A stretch of 64,000 bases of DNA from Progne subis subis (Eukaryota; Chordata; Aves; Passeriformes; Hirundinidae): NCBI GenBank assembly GCA_022316685.1, contig JAKJHU010000026.1, positions 1,744,001-1,808,000 of the forward strand, read 5' to 3'. Position numbers and translations under genes: made by a program. Positions within the stretch are counted from its first letter, which is position 1, and each line of letters starts with the position of its first letter. Below, one piece after another: positions 1-11,114 of this stretch. Under the pieces are notes generated by a model. That model was not told the DNA's origin. It made no database searches and was given only the letters and a program-made list of their open reading frames with translations.

Positions 1-780
1 GGGATCAAAGGAAATGGGTCTTTCTGGGCTCAAAAATGTTCTTCTGGCTAGGTAACTGTGCTTTTCAGCTGAGCAAGAGAAAGGAGGTGAGATGATGAAG
101 CAATTATTCTGGGAATGAAACCCAAGCATTAGATCCTGATCCATGTGAACAGTCCTAGACACATCCAGAGCTGAGTTACTTCCTCTGACAATTAAACTCC
201 TTTAGGAGTTTCAGTTTCAAAAGTGGGAGATCTGAGCCTCATCTAGTCAGGAAAGATTCTGTGACATCTGAAAATACAACAGCTCAATCAAGTGTGATGC
301 TTCTTGCAATGCTGTTATCTTCTCCTGGTTTAATCCCTGGAACTAAAGCCTGCATTTCCAGTGGGCCAAAACTTTAGTGTAAGCCTGTGCTCTAGGATGG
401 GTGTTGTCTCTGCAGCAAGTCCTCAGGCTTAAAAGTATTTTTAAGGCAATTTCTGTTTTAAGTCAAGGCTTAAAATTTATTTAGGCCTTAAATAATAAAT
501 AAATAAATAAAGCCTTTTTCCTTAAATTCACTACAGTGGGATGGTGACAAAACAGTAGCAGTGAGTGAGTCTGCTTGTAGTTCTAAGCATGCATACATAT
601 ATATAAATATACACGCATGACTTGAATATGTGCATATATACATGTAAAAGTGTTTTAAAGTGTAGGTGTGCAGACTTTTCTGATTTAAAGCCAGACAGGC
701 TTTAAATTTATGTTTGAGGAGCTCGTAACAAGAAAATAGAGATGCAAAGGAATACAGTGAAACTCCAATATTTAATAGAT
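1..780. other. Non-coding unique sequence, no gene seen
   Basis: AT-rich sequence with no open frame resembling a known protein. It contains a short (AATA)n run at about 490-511 and an alternating purine/pyrimidine stretch rich in TA and CA dinucleotides at about 590-645. The segment ends where the inverted 3' end of a CR1 element begins. Confidence 0.6.
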
Positions 781-2056
781 AAAATCATAGAATAACCTGA
801 TTTGGAAGGGACCTACAAGGATCATTGAATCCAGCTCTTAACCCTTCACAGGACAGCCCCAAGATGTCACACCATGTGCCTCAGAATGTCCTTGAACTTT
901 TTTGGGCTTGGTGCTGTGACCAAGTCCCTGGGGAGCCTGTTCTAGCGCTCAACCACTCTCTGTGTGGAAAACCTTTTCCTGATCTATCCTAAGCCTCAAC
1001 CAAATCAGCTTTAGGCCATTTCCTTGAGTCCTGTCACTGGTCACGAGAGAGAACCTGCCCCTTTGCTTCCCCTCATGAGGACGTTGAAGAGTGTAATGAG
1101 GTCTCACATCTGTCTCCCCTCCAGGCTGAATAGACCCAGTGCCCTCAGCTGCTCTTCATACAGCTTCCTCTCCAAGACCCTTCATCATTTTCATGGCTCT
1201 CCTTTGGACACTCTAACAGCTCAGAGTCTTTTTAATATCAGGGCACCCAAACCTGCACACAGGGCTCAAGATCAGGCTTCACCAGAGCAGAGCAGGACAA
1301 TCCCCTCCCTTGCCTGGCTGGCCATGCTGTGCCTGATGCACCCCAGGACAGGGTTGTCCCTCCTGGCTGCCAGGGCACTGCAAACTCATGTTCAACTTGC
1401 CATAGACCAGGATCCCCAGGTCCCTTTCCACCATGCTGCTGTCCAGCATCTCATTCCCTGGTCTATGTATACATCCATGGCTGCCTCATCCCAGGTGCAG
1501 AATCCAGCACTTGACCTTTTTAAACTTCATACAGTTGGTGATGGCTCATCTAATTTGTTGAGGTCTCTCTGCCCTCGAGGGAGTTGACATCTCCTCCCAA
1601 TTTAGTGTCATTAGCAAATTTACTCAGTGTTCCTACCAGTCCTTCCAAGTCATTAATGAAAATGTTGAAAAGGACAGGGCTGAGGACAGAGCTCTGCAGA
1701 ACCCCACTGGTGACCACATGCCACCATGATGTCACCCCATCCACTATTAGCCTTTGTGCCCGATCCTTGAGCCAGTTGCTCACCTATTGCATGATGTGTT
1801 TTTCCAGCTGCATGCTGGACATTGGGTGCAGAAGGATCCTGTGAGAGGCAGTATCAAAAGTTTTGCTGAAGCCCAAAAATACTGCATCTACTGGCTGAAA
1901 TCCACAGACCGAGACCAGCCCCTTGATGCTTGCAGCTCTGGAGAATCTGTTCTGCTGGGGCAATTTAACAGCATGCTTTTGGGAATCTAACTTTAGCTCA
2001 CACTGGCAGTGCTTGTTATGGAACCAAATCTCTTGGCTAGAAAAACAAAATGTCAC
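781..2056 (-). mobile_element. CR1 LINE, 5'-truncated, minus strand
   Basis: The plus strand begins with the inverted CR1 3' terminus (AATCATAGAATAACC, then a TTGGAAGGGACC-type block). Reading on, it shows the antisense of the CR1 ORF2 C-terminal part and then of the reverse transcriptase palm. On the minus strand, decayed frames carry recognisable RT blocks: FSKTFDTASH at about 1840-1870 and VTSGV with NIFINDLEG and FANDTKLGG at about 1600-1730. The element is about 1.3 kb against roughly 4.5 kb for a full CR1, so it is 5'-truncated, as is usual for this family. Stops and frame breaks make it inactive. An open frame of 187 codons on the opposite strand (1024-1587) is only the antisense of this element. 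Confidence 0.93.
1550..2056 (-). pseudogene. CR1 reverse transcriptase fragment (two broken frames)
   Basis: Two abutting minus-strand frames, 1784-2056 and 1550-1783, together cover part of the CR1 reverse transcriptase palm. The upstream frame contains the block FLGFSKTFDTASH, which corresponds to the first catalytic aspartate region; the aspartate expected just before FSK is replaced by Gly. The downstream frame has [20 protein letters not shown] followed by FANDTKLGG, where the family normally has F/Y-A-D-D; the second position of the metal-binding pair is retained but the first is Asn. Stops separate the two frames. Catalysis would not be expected. This is a dead retrotransposon gene and not a host gene. 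Confidence 0.88.
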
Positions 2057-3640
2057 CTAAAATGTGGGGGTTTGGGTTGTGATTTTTTTTTTTTTTTTTT
2101 CCCCCTCTGTGACAGAATTTTCCATTCTGTTACTTCTCTATAAGCCTTTCAATATTTATGGAAAGTTTTCCCTAATCAGTTTCTTGAGCCTGATGAAAGA
2201 TAGGAGGAAATCTGATCAGTGGATGAAAGAGTCAGGAGAAAAAATACTTCATACTAGAGAAGGCAAGTAATGAGACTTAACAAGTGTCTGCTCTCAGGCA
2301 GTGACAGACCCTGTGTTCAGGCCAAAAAGTTTATTGAAAGACAAACCATTAAATGCAAATGACTGACTGGTATGCATCAGGTGGCTATACTGCCCACACT
2401 CTCACCATATGTCCTTGAGTGGAAAAATGGCAATGGAGTATGTTAATTTTGCTATTGGATTTCTGAGAAGCTAGGGAGTATTTTAATCTGCCAGGACCAT
2501 GATACAAGTACAGTGGTAGGTGACTTAGAAAATATATACTGCTTGCATCACTCGGAGAGGAGGTGACGAGAAAAACATGAGCAGAGTGGCAACTGTTTAG
2601 TTTCTTCCACATTATGTAAAGAAAGAAAACTGGGTTTGAGATTCCTTAATATCATGCTGGTAGATTTTCTTACTTGTCATGATCACAATGCACTACCTAT
2701 GAAGTCAGAATTTATCAGCAGGAAATATTTTCGACCCTCTCTCAAACTCTGACTTAGAACACTTCAGTATTTAACTCTGTCCTTAGGTTAGTTTGCCCTA
2801 GTGTGATTGTTGTTAAGGTACTGAAGAGGTTTTATTAGCTTCCTGAACTACAGTTTGGAAATACTTTTTCTGCACTGATGTTGAAGAAAAATTAAAGTAG
2901 TATATGAAAATTGTCCGAAAACCTTATATGACTGTTTTGGTTTTTGTTGAAGAGTTTTGAGGTCTGTCTTCACTCCCTTGGTGAGGGCAAAGAAGAAATA
3001 TTTTCTTGTACAGAACCTTATCCCTTCCTGGGAAGCCCAGGCACAGTGCTCCCATGAGTGGCAGAAGGTCACCTGCCTTAGAATACATCTGTCAGTGCTT
3101 ACAGCTGGCCTTCTTGACAAGGCTGTTGATAGTGGCCATCCAGGTGGGTTAGGCTCCCTGGGAACTGTTGGTATGTTTCTCTGATAATCTACTTTAGCTG
3201 ATTGGTTTTCCGGAAACACAGTTAATCAAAATCCAATCTTTTTCAGTTGTAGTATTGTTTCTGCTTCTACCTCTCCTATGTAACAAAATGCAGGGCTTTT
3301 TTTTTTTTTTTTTTTCTCTTTCCAATTTTCGGTGCTTTGTGGTTGACACTTAAGGCCTTTGCAGTAAACTATGTGGTTAGTTGCCAGTTTGAAGTCTGTC
3401 ACTTCAAAAGTTTAGGATAACAATTTATTTTTTTAACAGGTACCAGTAACTTATATTGTAGTTCTTATTTTCCAGTAAGCCTCATGAGGTACATGAGTTA
3501 CATGTAGGGTGTTGGTGCAGGAATAGAGGGTCTAGTCCTGCACAGCCATTTAAGAGGCTAAAATTTATCTTAACAGTCAGTGACTTTGGGAACAGAAGCA
3601 CTTTTTGAAGGTCATGTCCTGGCTAGCTACTTTTAGAGTG
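2057..3640. other. Non-coding sequence with two poly(T) tracts
   Basis: No recognisable gene or repeat body. There is a T18 tract at 2083-2100 right upstream of the CR1 5' breakpoint on the plus strand, and a T19 tract at 3297-3315. A 123-codon minus-strand frame at 2848-3219 has no domain I recognise, and its composition is like that of its surroundings. Confidence 0.5.
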
Positions 3641-3689
3641 GATAATTATAAGACTATCTAGAATAACTAGAGATTTCTAGATATATTCT

Positions 3690-3940
3690 GGATGTTGCAG
3701 GGGACACTTGGGTCCAGTATCCTAACAAAGGGAATGCTGCCACACTTTTACCCTTGGTTCCAACCAGTGCCGGGGCTGAGTGTGTATTTTCAGTAAGGGA
3801 ATGTGCGTGCACATAACACCCTGCACGTGTACAACAGGCATATGCCTGCCTGACCACGCAGGTCAACACAGACAGGCACACAAATGACACCAGTGACCTC
3901 ATCCTGTTCCCCTCTTTGGCTGAACAAGATGAAGGTCTCT
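3690..3940. repeat. Dispersed repeat, copy A (unclassified, possibly LTR-derived)
   Basis: This stretch is recognisably related to 44880-45100 in the same orientation. Shared landmarks in order are GGCTGAG followed by a GTGT-rich block, GTGC(G/A)..CACATAA, CAGAC.(A/G)GCACA, and CCTCATCCTG followed by a T/C-rich run and TGGC. The antisense open frames in both copies (3654-3953 and 44827-45078) also share a similar Cys-rich start. The divergence is high, so the copies are old. I cannot name the family; an LTR fragment is possible because copy B has an AATAAA signal just upstream. Confidence 0.5.
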
Positions 3941-4004
3941 CAGTGTGAAACATAAGTACCTAATTATATGTCTCTCTCTTTCTTTCTCCCTCTCCAAATA
4001 CACA

Positions 4005-4165
4005 CCCCATGTATTATATATTATCAATATATTAATTATATGTTATGTTGCTAATATGTATTAACTGCTAATAATTATAGTATAATGGCCAATAATTACC
4101 ATTAATTATTACTGGTTATAACTAAATATATATAATTAGATATGCACATATATGTGTACCCCATG
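4005..4165. repeat. AT-rich low-complexity block
   Basis: About 160 bases made almost only of A and T, with recurring short words such as TATTAATTA and TAATAATTA. It looks like a degenerate minisatellite or AT-rich low-complexity DNA lying between the dispersed repeat copy A and a GC-richer segment. Confidence 0.6.
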
Positions 4166-4199
4166 GATCTCTCCAGCAGCAGGACTTAGGTATGCAGAC

Positions 4200-4616
4200 T
4201 ACCAGGTAGCTGTCCCTGGCCCTTTCTTTGAGAAGACAGGACTGACTCTGCTGGACAGGTGCAGGACAGGGCCAGACAGGTGTCCTGAGAAGCTACCTGC
4301 TGACATGTGATCAGCCCTTTTGATTCCCTTATCCATTCTTTCATGCTTCCCCCATCCTTCACAAAAACCTACAGTAAGACCTGTGCAATCACAAATGCTC
4401 TTCCCTTGCATCCCATAATGGGTCCTGTACCCCTAGGCAGAGCCCAAAACATACTCTGGAGAGGTGTTCCTGTTGATCCTTCTTGATGGGACAATGTCTG
4501 CACAGTGGGGCTGAGGTTCTCCTGGGACTTTTGGGCTTTTGATGGGCTGATGTCTCCTGGGATGGGCCTGGGAGTAGCCGGGCAGGGGATTGTTTGGGGT
4601 CCCCATTGCCATTGTC

Positions 4617-4650
<34 letters not shown>

Positions 4651-4955
4651 AGCTTTTTCCCAAAACCTAGAGCTGGGTGTAGAATATGCACAACTCTGGT
4701 CTGTTGGGCCAGGACAAGGCTTTGCATGAGAATGGACAATATCTTTGCTTGTCTGATCAGCTTAAAAAAAGGAAGAAAAAACCAAGGGTTGAAGTGAGGG
4801 AAGTGGAAGGATAGACACATAACTATATTAATTATATTCCTTTTTTTTTTGGAAATACTCCCATGGCCTGAACACAAGAGATAAAACATGAAGCACCACA
4901 GCTGGGCTGATCTGCAGCTCCAGGAGACCTGTGCAAAGACTGAGCCTGTCCACAC
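4200..4955. other. GC-richer segment without a recognised gene
   Basis: Local GC content rises here, and open frames appear on both strands, including a 188-codon minus-strand frame at 4389-4955. That frame runs straight through the (TG)n repeat, giving a His-Thr repeat, and has no recognisable domain. I therefore read the frames as chance. The segment may belong to the same old repeat as copy A, but I cannot show this. Confidence 0.35.
4619..4647. repeat. (TG)n microsatellite
   Basis: An uninterrupted run of about 14 TG units, read as (CA)n on the other strand. It creates His-Thr or Cys-Val repeats in the spurious frames that cross it. Confidence 0.95.
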
Positions 4956-6350
4956 CCCAGAGTTCTTATCTTACACACTCCTCACAGCTCATGCCTCTCT
5001 TAGTTCTTTGTGTAGGGACTGATTCCCATCAAGAATCAGACTGTCATTGCTGCTGTATGAGCATGCTGAAGTGGAGAAATATAGCTTCTCTTGGCTAATG
5101 TCATGGAGCACATTTTATGTTAGAATTGTTAAGAGCCTTGTAAACTCTTCATTCCTATAATGTTTGGCAGCAAATACAAATTGCAAAATTATTCAATTAA
5201 AAACATATAATGAATTTATAAGGCAAAATAATAAGACATTTGAGACAAACCAGATGTAAAATTTTGCTCATTGACACATGCAGTCTTTGCAGGTAAGATC
5301 ACTGTATGGCTTCCCATCCTCTTTGGGATGCTTGCCTCCATCACTTCATTAAATGGGAAACATTTAATGAGCGGACACTAATATTTTGTATTTTATTGAA
5401 AAGTTCCAACTTCACTGCAGTCTAGATCAAGCTAATTTTACTATGGCTTTTTAGAAGGTTAGCAGATTTTTACATGTTTCTTAAATAGTTTTTTTATGTA
5501 GTACTTCTGAGTTAGATAAGGTGGGTGAAAAATGAAGGTGGTCAGAGAAGCCAAGAAGATAGGCAAAACAGGTTCTCACAATTTACTATTTTTCTTAAAT
5601 GCTGCTACCATACTTACTGAGGATTATGAACCCTGAAAAATCCTTCTACAACTCCTTCTGCCTCATCTGGGAATGGTTGCACTTCTTAGGCACTGAGGAA
5701 ACCTGTTAAATTTAAATTATGAAACACCTGAGGTATGGTCTTCCCAGTAGATTGTGATTTATATTGCTCAATGGGTATGAAAATTTTCAAGTGTCAAAAT
5801 TATTCTCCCTAAAAAACCTGGGACAAATTTAGCAAACAGTTAAAAGGAAGTATTGAGTACAACCTCCGCCTGTATTTTTCTTCTTTATCTAATTTCATAT
5901 GCAAATTTACTGGTGAGTGATATGCTCAAGTGCTTGCTCTCCAGCTGTGTTTTTCTCACCCTTTTTGGAAAACAGTGTCCTCATATATAAGTGAAAAGAC
6001 TATTCCATTTGTTCTGTTGGATTATTATTGTGAAGAAGTGAAAATGGTTCACAGGAAGAACATGTCAAAGCTAAAAGTGGATTTGTCTATCAAAGATTAT
6101 CAATCTGTAAGATTATTGACTAGGGTTAGCAGAATCCTGTAAGGAAATCAGCTGAACTCCCCTATTCCTCCCTCTCCACCGTCAAGACTTAATCCTGTCT
6201 TACACTGAAGCAATTTTTTCCGGTAATGGATAGGTACTTTAGTGTGGCAAAGCCGATAAACAAATGTGCCACATGGAAAAGATGATGTCATCGACAGACT
6301 TAGATAAGTCTCTAAAGGGAAGAAGGAATCATGATGGGAAAAGTACAGAT
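4956..6350. other. Non-coding AT-rich sequence
   Basis: No repeat or gene recognised. The segment is AT-rich and CpG-poor and ends at the CpG-rich island beginning near 6361. A 70-codon plus-strand frame at 5930-6142 shows no known domain. Confidence 0.5.
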
Positions 6351-6360
6351 GGAAAGGAAA

Positions 6361-6750
6361 GCAGTTCGGCGAGCACACACGTACTGCTGTAGCCCGGCCA
6401 GGGAGGTTCGAGGTGCACCTCCTTTTGCACGAAATCTGAACTAGAGCGTGCGGCCGAGGAAGGATAACATCGATGGCAAAACTGGGAAGGGACCGAGTGT
6501 TAAGCACACCTTAGGGCTCCCCAAGCTTATTGAAGGGCATTTATTGCCCTCTAGTGTTTCTCGCTGCACAGCCACTGCCGCTCCTGAGCGCGGTGTGCTG
6601 CATCGCAGGAGCAGGAGGAGGGGTAATTCCCCGAGCGTTTGGTGGCACCAGGGGTACAAGGGACCGGGAAAGCAACCTGTTTGTACTGCACCTCTTCACG
6701 TGTTATCGTGGATGTGACTAAACAGGAACTGAGCACGGAGACAAACGCAA
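6361..6750. promoter_or_regulatory. Candidate CpG island, no recognised gene
   Basis: By eye, about 23 CpG dinucleotides fall in about 390 bases at roughly 55% GC, while the flanks contain almost none. That gives an approximate observed/expected ratio near 0.8, which meets the usual island criteria. Open frames exist on both strands (for example 6448-6717 plus and 6551-6811 minus), but none resembles a known protein. A GTAAGA sequence at about 6769 could serve as a splice donor on the plus strand. A promoter or first exon of an unrecognised transcript is the natural inference. An old GC-rich insertion is the alternative. Confidence 0.45.
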
Positions 6751-8027
6751 GGTGTGCCAAGCTTGATGTAAGAAAGACCAAACCCCCAGATTCTGGCTTA
6801 TGTAAATTCATAGCAGCTAAGTGAGTGCAAGCTCTTAAATGTAATCAGTCCTCCTTACATGCAACAGCTGGGTGTGTACTGAAATGCAACACAAAACAAT
6901 GGGAAATTTACTAAATAGATGCCTGATTTAATTTGGTTTCTAGCTGGCATCAAAAGCTAAGGTAAAGCAGGTAATGAGTTGATTTCACTGAAAATTCTGT
7001 GTGACTGGGAAGAGAGGGGTGTTACAAAGTCTTTTATTCTGCAGGGCTAGTTTAGTTCAAGACACTTGAAGTTTTTCTGTATCCGGGTGAGTGATGTCTC
7101 CTGCATTTTCCTTGGCTTCTGTGTTCTCCCATCAAAGAGAGGATGCAGTATGCAAACAGATTTACAAAAACTTCTGAGGCTGAAATGCTGATATACAAAC
7201 TCTGAAATGTCCCGTAGGCACAGAAATAGGAAGAGATCTGAGCTACTGAAGTGGATGATGAGGCTGGGCCCAGCTCAGTGGTGAGAACTGAAAATGTTTT
7301 TAGGGTGCTAGCAGAAATTGCATTGTAGTGTGTTTCATGGGCTTTCCTTCCACCCACAGTCACATATTCCTTTGACAAATCTTGCTCATTCATAATCTTG
7401 GGAAAAATCCACACATGTGTGTGAGTATGCATTAGGTGTTTTTTTGGTGACCTGCCACTTGAGATGCTGTGCTGCACTAGGGGATGTCTTGTTCAGGCAA
7501 GAAGCTACGTGTCCTGTTTCTTCTTTACCTCATCCATGCAGTGGTAACCAGTTACAAGGGCTCCTGGGGTGCATGTTACTGGCCAAGCTGTATTTATCTA
7601 ACAATATGAGTTTGACTATAAACACTGTGTTGCAGATCAAATTTTGTATATGATCAGAAAAAGACTTCTTTTTTGTCTTGTGGTTAGGGACAGTGGGTGG
7701 GCATCACTAAGATGTGTCCAAAAGGCCAGTTTAATGCAAGCTGGAGGTTTAAAATCAAAAAAATGCATCAAATTCAGATACTTATTGGGTTTTGATCCAG
7801 CTTAACTTAGAAAAATGAAACAAAATTGGTCCCTTGCATATCAATGTTACCCTGGTTTTTCTGAGTTTTTTATAGCCTTTTGAATTTTCATAAAATGGAG
7901 TCGGATCTTTAACTACTGTACAATATTAGGCACAGTTTTCTACCTTTTTCCCACAGATGAAACATAAACAAATCCTTTGTTTTTCATTTTCTGTCCTTTG
8001 TTTGCATATTTCTAACCTGAAAACAAT
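6751..8027. other. Non-coding sequence
   Basis: No recognisable gene, repeat or RNA. A 141-codon minus-strand frame at 7052-7477 has no domain I recognise and is probably chance. GC and CpG content fall back to background right after the CpG-rich island. Confidence 0.45.
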
Positions 8028-8235
8028 TGTAACTGACAATTGGTCTGGCCACTGAGGCTGAGGGGTGGAAACCCCAAAAAGCCAATCTTCTGCTAGACCC
8101 ACAAATGTATAAAAAGTAAGAAATAAAACAAAGAGGCTCTCTCTCCGCCCTGTCTCAGCCTTGAGCTGGACAGAGGAACCTCTGCTCTGCGAAACCTCTT
8201 GTCTGCGTGTGGCTGCTTTGTGTGTCTCAGTGACA
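8028..8235 (+). mobile_element. Short solo LTR of an endogenous retrovirus
   Basis: The segment starts TGTAACTGA and ends TCAGTGACA. These ends are inverted repeats of each other at 8 of 9 positions, with the canonical TG...CA limits. Inside, in LTR order, come a TATA box (TATAAAAA at 8108), a poly(A) signal (AATAAA at 8122-8127) and a C/T-rich then GT-rich tail. This is the U3-R-U5 layout in plus orientation. At 208 bp it is short for an LTR. The bases flanking the ends do not form a clear target-site duplication, so the insertion may be old. No primer-binding site or internal retroviral sequence follows, so it is a solo LTR. Confidence 0.65.
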
Positions 8236-9370
8236 TATCACTTCTCTCATGTGCTTTTAAATTGTCAAATTGATATATACCATCCTCCTGAGCTGTTTTT
8301 TTTTTTTTTGAAGAGGAGAGTTAAAAAATAAAATTCTACCTGTGAGCCAGAGTTAGTATTTATAGTGTTTAACATCGGTCTTTTGATTTCTCCAAATGGA
8401 TCTTAAACTGGCTCCAAAGACATTCAGATGACAAAGATTCTTGTAACTAAGAGAAAATGTGCTCATCAAAGAGATGTGGTGGGAATCTGTGACCATCAGT
8501 CTAGACAGTCCCTGAGGTATTGCTGTGTCAGTGGCTGTGCTGATGAGGAAGCAGCAACACTCCTAGCAGTCACATTCAGTGGTGACCTCAGGGACATTAA
8601 GGAGTAGCTCCTGACAGGAGGTATATCTTGGGCAGCTGGGTAGATTTTTACTAGGTATACAATGATCTTTTTGAAATAGTGGAGAAAATGGTGTGAGGAT
8701 GGCCTGCATTACCTGAGCACAAAGGTTGTTCTGTCTCAGAGACTGCTCAGCAGATTTTACCAGTGCTGCTTTTGATCCAAAGTGATGATGCAGGAGTCTT
8801 ATGTGGTTTCAGATCTGGAATTCAGCATGCAAAGTGGGTTTATAATTTTAGGGCCGTGGGCACATGACGCTTTTGGTAAAGTAGAAATTAGAGATTTGGT
8901 AAACTGTGAGACTTGCAGATCCCAAAGCGAGCAGAACATAGAAACTGGAAGCTGAAATGGACCTTTCCTCAAATATAATGGCCATCCCATTCCTGAACAC
9001 TTCATGCTGTGTTGGAAGACCTTTTCTTTTTAGCACTTTGACTACATTATCTACAGGGATCAGATGTGTAACAGAATCTGGACTGCATCCAGTGCTACAC
9101 GTAGACTAAGGACACCAGATTAATTTGCTTTTGTAGTTGTCAATCAAACTGTTAATACAGAAAAGTTTGGATGAAAGACTGGGGAAGGTATTAGTGGCAG
9201 AAACATGCAATTATTATTTATTTTTTGTGTATTTTTTAATGAGAAAAATCCTTGAAAGAAGTGGATTTTTGTCAGAGGCAGTTTTTGTAACCCTTTGAGA
9301 GAGAGATAAGCAGTACATCCTTGTAGTTGTTTCACGTTCACTAAATTTTGGTCTTGGTGCTTACTCTTTC
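8236..9370. other. Non-coding sequence between two LTRs
   Basis: No gene recognised. It contains a T14 tract at 8296-8309. The segment ends at a TGTGGGAGAG sequence that I take as the outer boundary of the next LTR. Confidence 0.45.
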
Positions 9371-10856
9371 TGTGGGAGAGAGACCAGGAGAAAAACAAAG
9401 CAGGCTCAACCTTAAGATTAACAAATAGTTTTATTAACACACACTAAAAGAATAGAAAAAAAGAAAGTTGAAAAAAAAAAAACCAAACTAAAATGGAATG
9501 AAACTTCAAAAACACTCTTCCCTCCCCTTACAAACTGTTCACTTTTCTACAAAACTACATAAAGAGACAAAACTTGTAATTTTCAGTCAGTTTCACTATC
9601 TGATAATAGTCTTTCATCAATTTATTAGGGGAAGAGTCTCTCTTAGAGTCATGGATCCCACTGACAACTTAGAACAGTTCTCTTGTGGGTTTTAAACTGT
9701 CACAAAAACAACCGCCTGGAGAAACCTGCCTTTGTGACCCTCCCATTAGCAGGTTCCCAAGCTGCTTATGGGTCATGGGTCTTAGACTTTTGCATACTGG
9801 GGTGTCACCTTTTAAAGATGAATAACTCCAAAGCAAAGGATTCTTCACCTCAAGGTACAGAGATATCTTCTCACTCCTTCACTGGTGCAGGGGCTTCTCA
9901 TCTTTATCTCTGTTCAAGCATCTTATAGGATTAATATTACTTAGTCCATCACAAACAACTTTGCTCAAATCCACACAGAAATTAAAACAATCATCTCCCC
10001 AAATGCATATCTTTCCCATGATTTAAAGGAATGATCTAAATATAGAGTTCATTTCCATGGCTTAAGTAAGAATAGAACAACCAACTCTTCAACCCTCTGT
10101 CCCAACAGTGTTTTCACACTTGCTCTACTGACTTCACGCTGTTTTTTTCTTTATGTTCACTCTGTCCTTTTTTACTCTCTAAGAGAAGGGCCAAACTCTG
10201 GAAGCTTCATGTTGCTAAGAAGAGTTAAATCTGCTCAGAGTCTTTGTCTCTGTAGCTTCATGGTATTAGATGTTCAAGGCCGAGCTGATGAGGGAGGAAG
10301 AACTCACAGAAACATCAGGGATCAGAGCACCCGGGCAGTCCGGAATCACATAAAACCAGGCAGGATCATAAATGCCTTCTCAGCCCACCCCTCGGTGTAG
10401 ATCGGGGATGACCTCAGCCTAAATGGTGTCCATAGCTCTTATCAGGGGCCCAGCAGAGATCTCTCCCTGCTCCAGGGAAGTTTGGAGAAAGTAGTTGTTG
10501 TAAAGCAGCGACCTCTCCTTCCCCCCATTTCACCCAGGAGCTGATGGAATCCTGGCCAGGCCTCAGGCCAGCTTCCCCCAAAAAGGGGGAGAGCAGCAGG
10601 CCCAGCTCGATGTTACCTGTCTCTCTCTGGCCAAAGGAGAGAAGGAGAAGGTCCATCTACAGGAAATTAAAAGGTTTTATATGGTACTTCCCAAAGTCAT
10701 AGCCAGCAATTTTCAGTGGTCAGAACAGATGCCAATAATGTAACAAACTCTCTGATAGGTCCCTGTCCTTTCTAAAGCAATTCCCAGGTCCTGACCTGGA
10801 GAATTATTCTACATTCTTCTCTAACTAAAAAAACCAAACTGTACTAACCCATGACA
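9371..10856 (-). mobile_element. Long LTR of an avian endogenous retrovirus, minus strand
   Basis: On the minus strand this segment would run from TGTCATGGG (10856) to CTCCCACA (9371), giving TG...CA ends. Its promoter-like TATAAA lies at plus 10677-10682, and an AATAAA signal lies at plus 9430-9435 near its 3' end. The text closely resembles a long LTR that I recognise as common in songbird genomes. The distance from TATA to poly(A) signal is about 1.24 kb, unusually long for an R region. No retroviral gene lies on either side, so it is best read as solo or truncated. I see no clear target-site duplication. The open frames inside (for example 10209-10400) look fortuitous. Confidence 0.6.
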
Positions 10857-11072
10857 ATCCTTAATTCTAACAGCAAAAGAATAATGAACTTACTCATTGA
10901 CTCCAGGAGATTAATGTTCAGATTTTCAGAGTGTGTGCAAAATAGACACAATAAAATAATGAAATAGCAAGTAAGTCCTCTCTGTGTTGTGAGTTTTGTG
11001 GCTTTTTTTTAGGTTTGTTTTGGTTTCTGTGTGCTTCCAGGGTGTTGGTTTTTTTTGTTTGTTTGTTTTTTT

Positions 11073-11078
<6 letters not shown>
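10857..11078. other. Non-coding spacer with T/G-rich tract
   Basis: AT-rich sequence between the minus-strand LTR and the (TA)n microsatellite. It includes a T-rich stretch with interspersed G from about 11003 to 11070. Confidence 0.5.

Positions 11079-11110
<32 letters not shown>
11079..11110. repeat. (TA)16 microsatellite
   Basis: Sixteen uninterrupted TA units, preceded by a T-rich tract with TTTG words. It is likely to be polymorphic in length. Confidence 0.95.

Positions 11111-11114
<4 letters not shown>

Noticed and set aside
1024..1587. 187-codon plus-strand open frame
   Set aside because: It is the antisense of a minus-strand CR1 element and has no protein features of its own.
4389..4955. 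188-codon minus-strand open frame, the longest in the window
   Set aside because: It runs through a (TG)n microsatellite, giving a His-Thr repeat, and shows no known domain or conserved motif.
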